Source: Lanius collurio | Taxonomy: Eukaryota > Chordata > Aves > Passeriformes > Laniidae | Direction: 5' to 3' | DNA: 64,000 bases | NCBI GenBank assembly: GCA_020086605.1 | Contig: JACBWW010000018.1 | Location: 16,108,419 to 16,172,418 of the forward strand | In this document: in pieces, positions 37,402 through 56,594 of the stretch | Position numbering within the stretch: position 1 is the stretch's first letter | Layout: the number at the start of each line of letters is the position of its first letter | The notes under the pieces: generated by a model | What the model was told of the DNA's origin: nothing | Seen by the model: the letters and a program-made list of their open reading frames with translations, nothing else | Databases searched by the model: none | Position numbers and translations under genes: made by a program

Positions 37402-40400
37402 ATGCGGCTCCCGGCATCCCTCACCCTCTGCCTCTGGGCAGGGCTCAGCACCGCTGTCATCCCAGGTGGGACAAAGATGGGGACGGGTGCCCGGGTGTCC
37501 AGGGAAGCAGGGTGTCAGCCTGGTTGGCCACAAGGAGGGCTTGGGGAGGGAAGCTGGGGCTGCCCAGCTGAGCAAGGAATAATGGGTGTGAGTTACCCCT
37601 ACTCTTCTGGGGTTTTTGAACCACTTTCCCCCAGGTTTTGGCTTGCTTCTATGCTAGGGGCTCATCTGGGGGAAGTGTCTGTATCCTCTATCACCACCCC
37701 CTACCATGGATTTGGCCCCATCCCACTCACCAGATAAAACCCCATAATGTCTGGTTTTGCTGCCCCCTTGTTCCCTGCCCCAGGACTCTGGGGCCAGGCA
37801 GTAGGTGCAAGCTTGCATGGTCTCCCCCACCCCAAACAAACCACTTGGTCCTTGTGAGAGGAGGCCCCAACATAGGAGTGCCCAGGGAATGAATACCCCT
37901 GGGATGTGCAGGGGTGCCCCAGGGATGCCAGTACTGGTGAGCTGGGACTGATGGGTACTTGCACTGTCCCAGCGGAGGAGGAGGTTCCATCCTTCTGGAA
38001 CAAGAAGGCAGCTGCAGCCATCGAAGCCTCCTTCAAAATTCAGCCCAGGACACGCCAAGCCAAAAACCTCATCCTTTTCCTTGGGGATGGTGAGTCCCAC
38101 TGGCACCCCTGGCCAGCAGCCTGACATGGCCAGTGCCCTGCTGAGTGGGATGTGTGGAGGGCACCTGGTCCAGAGGGTGACTAGGACCCTCTCTCTGCCC
38201 AGGATTTGGGATCCCCACCATCACAGCCACCCGCATCCTAAAGGGGCAGCTGCAGGGGAAGCTGGGCCCTGAGACCCCTCTTGCCCTGGATGCTTTTCCC
38301 TATGTGGCTCTCTCCAAGGTAAATTCCAGCATGCTGGGCAGGGACCATGGTGATCCCAGGCATGGGGGCATGGTTACCCCAGGGCTGCACATATGCTGTG
38401 CATGGGGTCCCTCCCCATCCCATACGTGTCCATGGGAGAGTGAATGAATTTAACAGGGGGTGCTGGGGGGACACCCACTAGGGACCCCTGCCCTGAGCCC
38501 CTCTGTCCTCGGCAGACCTACAACGTGGACAGGCAGGTCCCCGACAGCGCGGGGACAGCCACAGCCTATCTCTGCGGGGTGAAGGGCAACTACCGGACTG
38601 TGGGGTTGAGCGCAGCCGCCCGCCACTCACAGTGCAGCACCACGGCTGGCAACGAAGTGTTCTCAGTGCTGCAGCGAGCCCGCAATGCTGGTAACGGGAT
38701 GCAGGGCTGGGGGGACCCTGTGGGGACAAGGGGTGTCACACTGGGGGCTTTCCCCCCATGAGCATCCCATAGCTTGATGGTGGGGATCCTCTGCTGCCCT
38801 CGGTGGGGTCTGATGAGCAAGGTTTGGCAGGGAAGGCAGTGGGCATCGTGACCTCGACGCGGGTGCAGCACGCGTCGCCCTCAGGGAACTACGCCCACGT
38901 GGTGAACCGGGACTGGTATGCGGATGCCAGCATGCCCCAGGACGCACGGCTGCAGGGCTGCAAGGACATCGCCTGGCAGCTGGTCCACAACGTTGACATC
39001 AACGTGAGCGCCCACACATGGGAGGAGGGGAGCAGGGACAGATACCTCTCAGGGCACCCCCACTAACACTTCATCCTCCTCATCCCCTCCAGGTGATCCT
39101 GGGTGGTGGTCGGAAATACATGACTCCCGTGGGGACGCCGGACCCCGAGTACCCCACCAACAGCAAGCAGAATGGGATACGTGAGGATGGGAAAAACCTC
39201 ATCAACATGTGGCTGGAGGCACGGCCGGTGGGTGACGCAGCAGGGATGGTTCTCTGCCCACTGACCCTGGCACAGGGCCAGGCACTCACTAACCCCTGAG
39301 GGATAACCCCACAGGGTGCCCGCTATGTCTGGAACAGGACAGAGATGCTGGCTGCTGCTGCCAACTCCAGCGTGAATTATTTGATGGGTAACAAATGACC
39401 CCCGTGCCAGGACCCAAGAGGCACTGGGACACTCAGGCACTGATGCTGTCCCCAACATGTGCCCTCACAGGTCTCTTTGAACCTGGAGACATGAAGTACG
39501 ACCTGGTGCGTAACACCACCCTGGACCCGTCACTCACAGAGATGATGGAGGCAGCCATCACCATCCTGAGCAGGAATCCCAAAGGCTTCTACCTTTTTGT
39601 GGAAGGTAAGCTGGGGCTCGTGCTCCTGGGGCCACTGAGAGGGGGCTGTAGGGTGGGGCTAGGAGTTGGGGGTGCTGCCCTCAGTCCCCACAGCTCACCG
39701 TGGGTGCCCATCTGCAGGTGGCAGAATCGACCACGGCCACCACGACGGTGCAGCCCATAAGGCACTGACAGAGGCGGTGGAGTTCGACCGGGCCATCGAG
39801 CGGGCGGGTGCCCTGACAGACGAGGCTGAGACCCTCACCGTTGTCACCGCTGACCACTCGCACGTCTTCTCCTTCGGCGGCTACACCCTGCGCGGCTCCT
39901 CCATTTTTGGTGGGGCTCTGCCCTGTGCTGCCTACTGCCAGTCTTGTGGCACCCTGACTGCAGCCAGAGGAGTGATATGGGTGTTTGTTGGCTGATCCTC
40001 CTCCTCTATCGACCCCTCCCCAGGTCTGGCCCCCAAGACAGCCATTGACGGGAAGAACTACACATCCATCCTCTACGGGAATGGGCCAGGATACCCAGGC
40101 TCTGACCGGCCCGATGTGAACCCAGACAAAGCCAGTGAGGGCACAGAGATCATGGCTGGGTGGTGGGGTGGGGCTGGGGGCCATCACTACTCCCCTTAAC
40201 CCCCTTCTCTCCCCTCTGCAGTGCAGTTCGAGTACCTGCCACAGGCAGCTGTGCCCCTTGACTCGGAGACCCATGGTGGTGAGGATGTGGCGATCCTGGC
40301 CAAGGGCCCCATGGCCCACCTCTTCCACGGGGTGCAGGAGCAGACCTACGTGGCCCATGTCATGGCCTACGCCGCCTGCCTTGAGCCCTACACCAACTGC

Positions 40401-40484
40401 CGCCAGCGGGACTCTGCCCCTGGCATCCGTGCCACCCCCCTGGCCCTGCTCCTGCCCACCCTCCTTCTGCCCCTCTTCCACTGA
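37402..40484 (+). CDS. ALPI: Intestinal-type alkaline phosphatase, downstream copy (intact)
   Basis: Second of two tandem genes; 517 aa precursor of a GPI-anchored phosphomonoesterase. Exons: 37402-37465, 37973-38089, 38203-38318, 38516-38690, 38831-39003, 39093-39227, 39315-39387, 39471-39605, 39718-39909, 40024-40134, 40222-40484, all GT/AG with consistent phases and the standard 11-exon family structure. The signal peptide runs [18 protein letters not shown] and the mature start is [13 protein letters not shown], as in the family. Catalytic and metal residues: D60, nucleophile S110 ([14 protein letters not shown]), H171/S173, E329, D334/H338 (RIDHGHH), D375/H376/H378 (ADHSH), H448 (ETHGGEDV). 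The C-terminus ([17 protein letters not shown]) fits a GPI signal. Precursor positions run about four behind human placental enzyme. It could be named ALPI or ALPP-like; one-to-one orthology to a mammalian copy should not be assumed because mammals expanded separately. Confidence 0.93.
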
Positions 40485-40647
40485 TCCCGTGTCCCTAGGG
40501 CACCCCACAGGGCAGACTCCTGTTCCCCTTCCTCCCCACTGTGTGGCACCTGCAGGCAGATGGCAGCTTTCTGAAGCATCCCTGGTCTGGATGCAGCAGC
40601 TGTGGGGACACCAAATCCCTGGCAGCGGGGTGTTAAATACAGTGTTA

Positions 40648-40653
40648 AATAAA
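40648..40653 (+). terminator. ALPI: Poly(A) signal, second alkaline phosphatase
   Basis: AATAAA in GTTAAATAAACGCGG, 164 bp after the stop, followed by GTGTGACACTGGTG and GTGTTTGTGG as GT-rich downstream elements. Confidence 0.75.
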
Positions 40654-40791
40654 CGCGGCGTGTGACACTGGTGGAACAGGCGTGTTTGTGGAAAGGGGGT
40701 GCCTGTGCCAATGTGGGCAGGGCTGGGGGTGCTGCTCGCTGCTCCCATCCCCTGGCCATGTCCCCTGGCAACCGCCCGGCATATCCAGTGC

Positions 40792-40797
40792 TTTATT
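40792..40797 (-). terminator. ECEL1: ECEL1 poly(A) signal (reverse strand)
   Basis: TTTATT on the + strand reads AATAAA on the - strand, about 570 bp past the ECEL1 stop codon (41365). The 3' UTR therefore occupies roughly 40775-41364. It is only about 140 bp from the oppositely oriented poly(A) signal of the second phosphatase gene. Confidence 0.7.
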
Positions 40798-41364
40798 GAC
40801 CAGAAACAGCAGCGAAAAATACAGCAGTGTCCGTGTGCCCGAGCTCACCGGCTGGCTGCCACCGCCCGGCCCCGGCTCTGCCGCTGTGCCCCACCCCGGC
40901 AGGGCTGGTGCATGGACAGGGTGGGGCTGGCGTGGGGAATGCCGCGGAGGGCACCGTGCAGGGTAGGCTTTTGGCATGGGGCAGCCCCATGGTGATTCTG
41001 GAGTCCTCTCCCTGCCTTGACTGACGCTGGGATGGATGTGGTAGGGTTGGGTGAGGGGTTTGGGGTGAGTGGATAGAAAAGGGGTGCCTGGGTGTGCCCT
41101 CGTTCCCTCCATGGGGAGTAAGGACTCCGCGGGGCAGTGGGTAAGAGGGGGATGGGCAGGAGGCAGCTGCCCAACCCAAGTGTCTCTGTTTCCTCCTCCC
41201 CTGTGACAGGTGCCTGCCTTTGGGGTGACCTCCTGTGACACCCGAGGGTGCCCCCTTTACCTGGAGAATAGGAAGGGGAGATGGGAAGCTGGGGAGTGGG
41301 CACAGGGTGTCACTCAGGCAGGGGTGGAGATGGAGGGTCCCAGCCTGCTGGAGGGGCATCAGCC

Positions 41365-49360
<7,996 letters not shown>

Positions 49361-50399
49361 GGCCGGGGATGGGGCTCCCCACCAGCACCGCAGGTGCAGG
49401 GGGCTCAGGGCAGGTGGAGCGCAGGCTCAGACACCGCACAGTTCATGCTGGAGTTGTGCCTGCCACGGGGAGGTGGTGATGTCCGGATGAGTCAGAAAAC
49501 TCCTGGAAAAGGCAGAGGAGATGTATGAGGGGGGATTTGGGAGGAGCAAGGGCAGGGGGTTTGCTTCTTGTCGTCATTGCTGCCTGTATATCCATGCCCA
49601 TGGACGCCCCACTGCTGGCACTGGGACTGTCCATAGTGCCAGGAGCTTGGTGGCACGTCTGCCCCATGGCTGTCTCCTCTGCCAGTTCCTTTGCTGACAG
49701 GGTAGGGTCCTGCCTGCATGAAGCCAGGCAGGTTTCAGTCCCTGGCACAGCTAATGTCACACATCTCCCACACCCCCACAGCACTCCAGTCAGAGCACCC
49801 ATGCTGGGTGGATGTCCGGGATTTTCCAGTGAACTCATCCTCAGACAGCAGCATGAGAACCCTTCCCAACCAGGGGGAGCACAGGGATGCCAGTCCCTCT
49901 GGGTGGGGTATGGATGGGGTGAGCAGCTTGGGGAAGAGGGGCTTTGGGGAGATTTGTGAGGGGAGGCGTTGGGTTGGGGTGCTGTGGGCTGGGTCAGGTT
50001 GTGTGGCCCCATGTTGGGGTGTGTGGTGCTGAGCTGTGGCGGGTGGCGTTGCATTGTGCTGTGTGGGGTGGTGGTGCGCCGTGTTGCATTGCGTTGTGTC
50101 AAACTGTGGCACGGTGCGTGATGTGTGAGCAAAGTTAATTCCAGTCTGGGGGGAGCCCTGGACCCCGTGGACACCTCACGGCATCCCCCCCCAATCACCA
50201 CCACCATCCCTCCAACCCCTCTCCGCTGGCTGGTGCCCGACGGGATGGGGTGTCTGTCAGGGGTGACGTGGGGAGGAGGGGGTCTGCCCATGGGGAAAGA
50301 AGGGTGGGGACAAAGATGGAGTGAGGTGGGGGGGCTCCAAAAGGAGACCCCCCCCTTCTTGCTTGGTGCAGAAAGGTATCCGGGTTTGCAGGTGGAGGA

Positions 50400-51660
50400 G
50401 GACGGGCTGGGGACAAAGAGCTGCTCGGGAGGTGGCCAGTATCCCCACAGCAGGGCTCCCCCACCCCCCGCGCCCCCGTTCCTTCCGCAACTTGGGCAAA
50501 GTTGTGCCCTGGCGCAGCAGCCCGACCGTGCCCGTGCCAGGGAGCTGCTGCCGTCGGAAAGTTAGCAGAGACGGCAGCAGGCACGGCAGGGCGGGAGAGG
50601 GCAGGAGGCTGCCCAGGAAGCTCGGGGGATGCTGCTCAGTACGCTGTCCAAGATGCTCAGGGGATGCTCAGGGGTGCCCGGGGGCTGCTGCCCAGGATTC
50701 ACGGGGGATGCTGCCCGCGATGCTCGGAGGATGCTGACCAGGATGTTCGGGAAGGTGCTTGCCGGGATGGTAGGGAAATGCTCGGGAGATGCTAGGGATA
50801 TGCTCACCGGGATGTTGCCTGTGGTGCTCGGGGGCATGCTCGAGGGTTGCTCGAGGGGTGTTCGGGAAGTGCTCCCCGGGATGATGCCCGGGATATTCGG
50901 GGGATGCTCGCGGAATGCTCGCCGGCAGGCACGGGGACTGCTCCCCGGGCTGCTCGCGGGGTGCTCACCGAGGTACTCGGGCAATGCTGAGGGGATGTTC
51001 TTCCTTCTGCTGCCCGGGAAGTCCGCGGATGCTCGGGAGTCGCTCGTCGTTTGCTCACGGAGATACTTGGGGGATGCTCCCGGGATGCTGGGGGGACGCT
51101 GCCCGGGATGCTCGGGGACGCTGTCCGGGATATTCGGGGGGGGCCTGGGGGTGCCCACCGGCTCTCTCGAGGGTTGTCAGGAGGCTGCCGCGGGCTGGCC
51201 AGTCCCGCGCCACCGGTCCGGCTGCGCGCCCCGCGCTCCGCTCCGCGCCCTGCGCCGCGGCTGGCGGATCGGCGGGGCCGGAGGGAGGCGGCGGGGCGGG
51301 GAGGGGGTGGTGTCTCCAGCCCGGCTCTCCCGCAGGCCAGGCTCCATTAACGAGATTATTATGCAAATGGAGCAGCCCTGTGCCACCCGCCAGCCTTACC
51401 TCATCCCCGCCGGCGGGGAGGCAGGGCAGGGGGGTCCCTGGGCCCCGCCACCCGGGGGGGCTGGCACAGGGCTGGCAGTGCCAGTCCGCCTGGCATTCCC
51501 CGTCCGGGAACCCTGCCAAAACCCACCGGCAGACGGACACTCAGGAGGGGCACGGGTGGGCACGGCCGACGGCCCGTGCCAGGAGCATCCAGGGGGGCGC
51601 GGCACCCCCCCTCCCTGCCCGGCCACCCCGGGGGGCCCAGTCCGGCCCGGACCCGTTCTG
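50400..51660 (-). promoter_or_regulatory. ECEL1: CpG island, likely ECEL1 promoter region
   Basis: CpG density rises sharply, especially at 51150-51340 (runs such as GCGCGCCCCGCGCTCCGC), about 1.8 kb upstream of the ECEL1 start codon. This fits a promoter with a noncoding first exon. A perfect POU-type octamer ATGCAAAT lies at 51361-51368, preceded by ATTAACGAGATTATT. No TATA box was found. Assignment to ECEL1 rests on position and orientation. Confidence 0.5.
50620..51140. repeat. CpG-rich degenerate minisatellite inside the island
   Basis: The word GGATGCTCGGGG and close variants (GGATGCTGCCC, GGATATTCGGG, GGTGCTCACCG, GGATGTTCGGG) recur every 12-45 bp for about 520 bp. The periodicity keeps frames open on both strands, giving long artefactual ORFs of up to 403 codons rich in G, C, M, L and R. 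No gene is implied. Confidence 0.75.
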
Positions 51661-52754
51661 ACAGGGTGGGTGCAAGGGGACAGGGCTGTGGGTGGGCAGG
51701 AGACAGAGCCTGGAAGGCTCTGGGTGAGAGTGTGGGCACGGGGGTGGCACGGGGAGGCACGGGGAGGGAGTCGTGCGTTCAAACACACAGGCAAAGGTCC
51801 GGGAATATTAAACTGCATTGCAGATAAATCCCCAACATAAATATCGTGAGCTGCTCTGCCACGGGGGGGCTCAGCAAGGAGATTTATAGCCCAGCAATTC
51901 CCACGGTGGCCCCCTGCAGTGGCTGTGTGTTCTGGCCCCCGCGGCCGTCCTGCCTGTCGTGCTCAGGGGTGCCCTGCTACCCTCACCCTCCCGTGCCACC
52001 ACATCCCTGGCTGCTCAGAGAGGGCTCTGGGTCTCCCGGGTGCTGGGGAAGGACAGCATATACTGGGTGCTGTGCTGTGGCATGGGGCCCTGCTTGTCAT
52101 GGCACAGGTGGCTCAGTGCTGTGGGACCTACTGTCTTGTCCTGTGGGCGATGTGGGCTGGCCCCAGGCACAGCCCTCGATGCCTGGGGCTGCTGAGGCTG
52201 TGCTTTCCTGTGCTGGGGTGCGGGGTAAGGCCTGGGCACGGTGCCTTCTGCAGCAGCGAGACACAGCATCACCTGCACAGTGTGGCACACATGTACATTA
52301 CATGTACACCCACACTGACATGCACCACTACAGACACATATGCTGTGCCTCCCCACATGTTCTCACACTCAAGCATTCACTGCCATCCACAAGTACCCTG
52401 GCACACTCAACACAAGCTCAGGTGTTGCAGCACAGCTTTCATGGGGCACATATCAAGGCAGAGAGAGTAATGAATCCCACCAGACGGACATCCCAGGCTT
52501 GGGATCCCAGGCTGGGCATCCCAACCAGCCCAGCGTCACTAACCCCAGTGGGATGCAAGGGCACCCAGTCAGGCTTCTTCATGGGCGAGCACAGGGAATC
52601 CAACCCTGCTGCTCACAAAGGGGCTGGCTGGAGGATGGGGGCATGGGAGCAGGTGCCACGCACCAGCCTCCCCATGCCTGCATTTACCCAGCCCTGAGAC
52701 ACACTTGGCACCTTGGTTGGAGCATGATGGATGCACGTGGGGGGCGGGGAGGGG

Positions 52755-52850
52755 CCTGGCGTTATTAACAGCCCTAGGTATTGCTCCAACAGGGTTGTAA
52801 AAATTAAAGGCGTGTGGATATAAAATAATGGATAAATCTGAGCCGGTCGC
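52755..52850. promoter_or_regulatory. AT-rich island upstream of ECEL1 (candidate conserved element)
   Basis: In otherwise GC-rich sequence, this segment holds GTTATTAACAGCC, TTGTAAAAATTAAAGG and ATAAAATAATGGATAAAT. No coding potential. Enhancer function is inference from composition alone. Confidence 0.2.
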
Positions 52851-54039
52851 AGAGCGCTGCAGCGTCCCGCAGGTGTCTGCATCTCAAAAAGCCAGGGTAC
52901 AGCAGGTGTGTGATGGGCACCTTTGTGTAAATACGGGGTATCAGGTGGTGCCTGCACCCACTTCCAAGTGCAGACTTTCCCCAAAAAATCTGCTGCGTGC
53001 CCTGAGAGGATGCACAGGCAGTGCCAACCTGTGGAACTGGTACTGCAAGGCAAGCAGCTGCTGCTGGAGCTGGGATGGAAGAAAAGAGTTCACCCCTGTG
53101 TAGACTGCGCTTGGGGACAGGGCGCCTGCTTCTAGGTGCTTAAGGGCTGCCCAGCCCACGCACACCCAACAGCAGGACCCGTGCCATGGGATCACCATGA
53201 TCCCGAGCAGGCCCTGGGCAGCACCCAGCTCGCCAGCCCCACTCCGCCCTGCCCTCCCCGCGGGCCACCCCGCCGGCATCCTCATTTTCCCCAAGATTAG
53301 CCGCGGCGCGGGAGCCTCCGCGCATCGCCAGCAGGTGACAAATAAGATTTTTCCACTCTCCCGAGCACCCGGCATGGGTCTATCATTGAAAATGCAAAGC
53401 AGCGCGGTGCCAACCTCCGCCACCCGCCCTCACCTCTGTCAGCCCCTCGGTGTTGAGCACCCAGCCAGATGAAGCCCCCCGCCCCACCTTCTCCGCTAGA
53501 ACCCCGCTCCACTCGCTCCTCTTCCTCGGCAGTGCCTTCACACCCAATAAAAAAGGCAGGTTCCCGGGGGGTTTCTTAGAGGGATGCTAGCTTGGGAGAG
53601 TCAGTCTGGGTGGGCAACACGGCTTCATGGTGTCCTTTGGGTGCACCCACATCCCTGGGGAGGGGTTGTCCCCTAGAGGAAGCACTTGGCCCAAGACTTG
53701 CCTGTTTGGGGTGAGCATCACCCCAGAAGTCCGACCCCAAGGAGCACCATCCCCAGCACCCAAGGGGGGAGTACGAGAGTGCTTCACCCCACAGCTGGGC
53801 ACATCCACCCATTACCCACAAGCCTCACCCATGGACTTATGTCTCCCACACCCCTCAGTTCCGCCCCCCCTCCCCGAACCCCTCGGTTTCCCTCAGCTCC
53901 AAACCTGGCATCCCACTACTGCCGTGCCCCCAGCCCAAAGCACGGCACTCCCCAAGCAGCCGCCAGCCCCATTCCCCCCAGCCCCACTCTCTCCTGCTGC
54001 CGCCGCGTCTCCCCTCTGCTATTGTCAGAGGGTTGCCTC

Positions 54040-54300
54040 TGCCTCTGTCTGCGAAATTAATTCGGAGGTGGAGAGAGAGAATTATGTAAAGTGTGGTTAT
54101 TCTGGAGCGGCGGGGGAAGCGCGGCTGATGGCAAAGTGCCTTTTTGTGTGTTTAATATGCATTTTTTTCCAGCGGTGCATTTTCAGGCGGGTAATTTGCT
54201 GTCTTTTCAGACCCCGATCAGTATCATTTCTCCGGCAATGACAGCTTTTATTTGCACTGAAATGAATGCTGCAAAATTTCCAAGAAATAGCCGAGGCCCT
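54040..54300. promoter_or_regulatory. AT-rich island upstream of ECEL1 (candidate conserved element)
   Basis: About 250 bp of clearly lower GC than both flanks, with GAAATTAATTCGGAGG, TTTAATATGCATTTTTTTCC, GGTAATTTGCTG and CAATGACAGCTTTTATTTGC. It includes an ATGCAT/octamer-like word and TAATT cores. It looks like a constrained noncoding block rather than a repeat. No splice-consistent coding reading was found. Confidence 0.3.
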
Positions 54301-54635
54301 GTTGGCTGCCCACCCCCGCAGGGCCAGGGCATGGGCACCCACCCCCGCAGCCCCCTGCCCACGGCCCTGCTTGGCACCAGTGCTCTGGGGTTCTGGGGCA
54401 GATGCGTGTTCCCGTTTGCACATCCCGAGTTCATAAGGCTGTGTGGTCCCCTGGCTCCCCCTTCCTGGAGCCCTGCGTGCACATCAGCATTTCACAGCTG
54501 GGGGGTGTGTACACCCACACCAACGAGTGTGCATATACAGGCACCCCTGCCGCACATGCACAGCCCCCAGCACAGCACCCCCTCCCATGTGCACACACAC
54601 TCTCTCCTACTTCATGCATGTCCCTGCCTGAACGT

Positions 54636-54636
<1 letters not shown>

Positions 54637-54670
<34 letters not shown>
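54637..54670. repeat. CA/AC microsatellite
   Basis: Uninterrupted AC run of about 33 bases in the ECEL1 - SLC12A9-like intergenic region. Confidence 0.95.
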
Positions 54671-54671
<1 letters not shown>

Positions 54672-55404
54672 CTCCTTGTGTGCTGGGGGGGAGGGCAGTT
54701 TGTATCCCCCTGAGACCTTGGCATAGCACTGCTGACCCAGAGCACTCAGCCAGCAGGAGAGTTTGGGGGTCCCCCATGGACCCTGCTCTGCCCCAGCCCA
54801 GCCCTTGGGGAAGTCAAGATACAGAGGGGGCAGGCACAGATGGATGCTCTCTGCACAGCCCATCCCGTCTGGGCACCGACAGCAATGGGTGGGAGTCTGG
54901 AAGAGATGCAGGGGCGTGAGTGTGTCTGTGTGTACCTCTGGATGTTGGGAAAGAGGAAAAATGCTGTTTGTGTGTGGTGCGTGGGCGTTGCGTGCCAGAG
55001 CTGGTTTGCCGGAGCCACGGTGCCGGCGTGCGGTGCTGCTTTTGCAGCGGCCGCGATGCTGCAGGTACACACCAGGCTGTGCATGTGCGTGCCCGTGTCA
55101 GCTCCTTGCCCGTGCCCCTGTGTGGGTGACAGCGTGGCTGCAGCAGTGCCATGGCCACACGTGTCTGTGCATCTCTGACTGGGACAGCAGCCCTGGATGT
55201 GCCCAGGCACATGTGGCCCAGGTGTGACAGGAATGGTGTCACAGGGTGTTCATGCATGTGCAGTGCTGCACCTCCCTACAATGCTGTAGGGGGCTGCATG
55301 GTCCTAAGCCTGGGCTCCTATACATTCCCAGCCCCGGCTCCCCAGCTGCAGAGGTGCTGGGTGCCTGGCAAGGCCAAGGTTAACACTGCTGGAGCCCGTG
55401 GGCA

Positions 55405-55560
55405 CAGTGAGGGGAAGCTTTAATTTAATGAAGTGTGAGGCTTTTTATGGGCTTTTAATTACGTGGTGATAATTAACATTATAGGCCTCCGGGTCCCGCT
55501 GGTGCCCGGCTGCCCTGTGCCAGCTTCCGACTGTTTGTAAATAAATCCTGCGGGATGCAT
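55405..55560. promoter_or_regulatory. AT-rich homeodomain-type island
   Basis: Contains GCTTTAATTTAATGAAG, then CTTTTAATTACGTGGTGATA and ATTAACATTATAGG, and TGTTTGTAAATAAATCC (forkhead-like TGTAAATA). Several TAATTA/TTAATT cores lie within 80 bp, flanked by GC-rich sequence. Enhancer role inferred. Confidence 0.3.
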
Positions 55561-56588
55561 GCTGCCCACCCCAGGGCACCCAGCTCTGGCAGAAGGGAGC
55601 AAAGCCAGCCCCAGCCCCCTCCTCCCCCGCCCAGGGCACAATTCACTGCAAAATGTGGGTCTCCACCATTTCTTCCCCCCAGCTGCACCCAAGCACCTGG
55701 GTTTTTCCAGCCCTCTGCCTGAACAGAGCTGGCAGCCAGCAGTGCCAAGCTTGGTGAGAGCAGGCAGAGGCAGCAGTGCCACACTTGTCACCCCTGCTGG
55801 AGCCCAGCCTGGTTAGGAGCAGTCCCCTGCGCCGGGGCTAATAGGAAGCAATTCATCAGGCAGTGCTGGGCACACTGCCCACCCAGCAGGATTTATCATC
55901 CAGCACCCAGGCAATTTCCTGCCCTTCTCTAATCAATAAGAGAGGGTAGGGGGGCAAGGCCAGCTGCCCCCTGCAGGTCATGATGGGTGTGGGGAAATAA
56001 CAGTGCTCCAAGAAACAGGTCAGGAGACCCAGGTGTATGGGTAAGGACCCCACCACAAATTATTTCCCCATTTCCTGCCAGGATCAGGGGATCAGCACCC
56101 ATGGGGGTGGAGGAACTACAGATTAAAGCATCTGGATACCCTGCCATCCAGCAGCACTGGGGGAAAGCAAGATTCCAGGTGCCATACCCTGCAGCCCTTA
56201 GGGCCGGCACCCGGCTGCTTCCCCCACCCAGCCTCACACAGGGAGCCCAGGCCTCCGGGCTCCCCTCCCCCACCCCTTCCCATTTAATTTTTCCTAATGA
56301 AAGGCAGGAGGATGGCGGGGAGCCGGGGCACCAAGGTCGAGGCTGCCTTTAATCAATCCCCGCTGCTGGCTGGGTGCCCGGAGGAGCTGGCGGAGGAGAG
56401 GATGGGGGCTGCGGCAGGGGAGGAACTACAAAGGGGTGCACTTAAGGGGCTCCCAGCAGACAACTGGGGCACCCAGTGCTTGGCCCCCACCAGGACCCTG
56501 CTATGCCCCACCTCAGAGAAAAGGCACTGTGAATGCACTGTGCTGCCCATCTGGCACCAGAGCTGTGCCCAGATCCTGCCAGGGCAGC

Positions 56589-56594
56589 TTTAAT
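56589..56594 (-). terminator. Candidate poly(A) signal of SLC12A9-like gene
   Basis: TTTAAT on the + strand reads ATTAAA on the - strand, about 170 bp past the stop codon. A second ATTAAA lies at 56348-56353. No perfect AATAAA was found nearer, so the choice between them is open. Confidence 0.4.

Larger units (their letters stand above)
49361..56588. other. Intergenic region between ECEL1 and the SLC12A9-like gene
   Basis: About 7.2 kb with no coding gene that I can support. In particular there is no trypsin-like GDSGGP signature, so PRSS56, the human neighbour, is not seen here. Contents: a possible 5' UTR exon end near 49453, GT-rich unique sequence at 49.9-50.15 kb, a CpG island with a minisatellite (50.4-51.6 kb), AT-rich islands near 52.76-52.85, 53.33-53.40, 54.04-54.30 and 55.41-55.56 kb, and a CA microsatellite at 54.64 kb. 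Confidence 0.7.

Noticed and set aside
39681..40748. 355-codon open frame on the - strand
   Set aside because: Antisense shadow of exons 9-11 of the second alkaline phosphatase gene, which has strong coding evidence on the + strand.
50629..51840. 403-codon open frame on the + strand
   Set aside because: Produced by the CpG-rich minisatellite, whose period keeps frames open. No family resemblance and no splice or initiation context.
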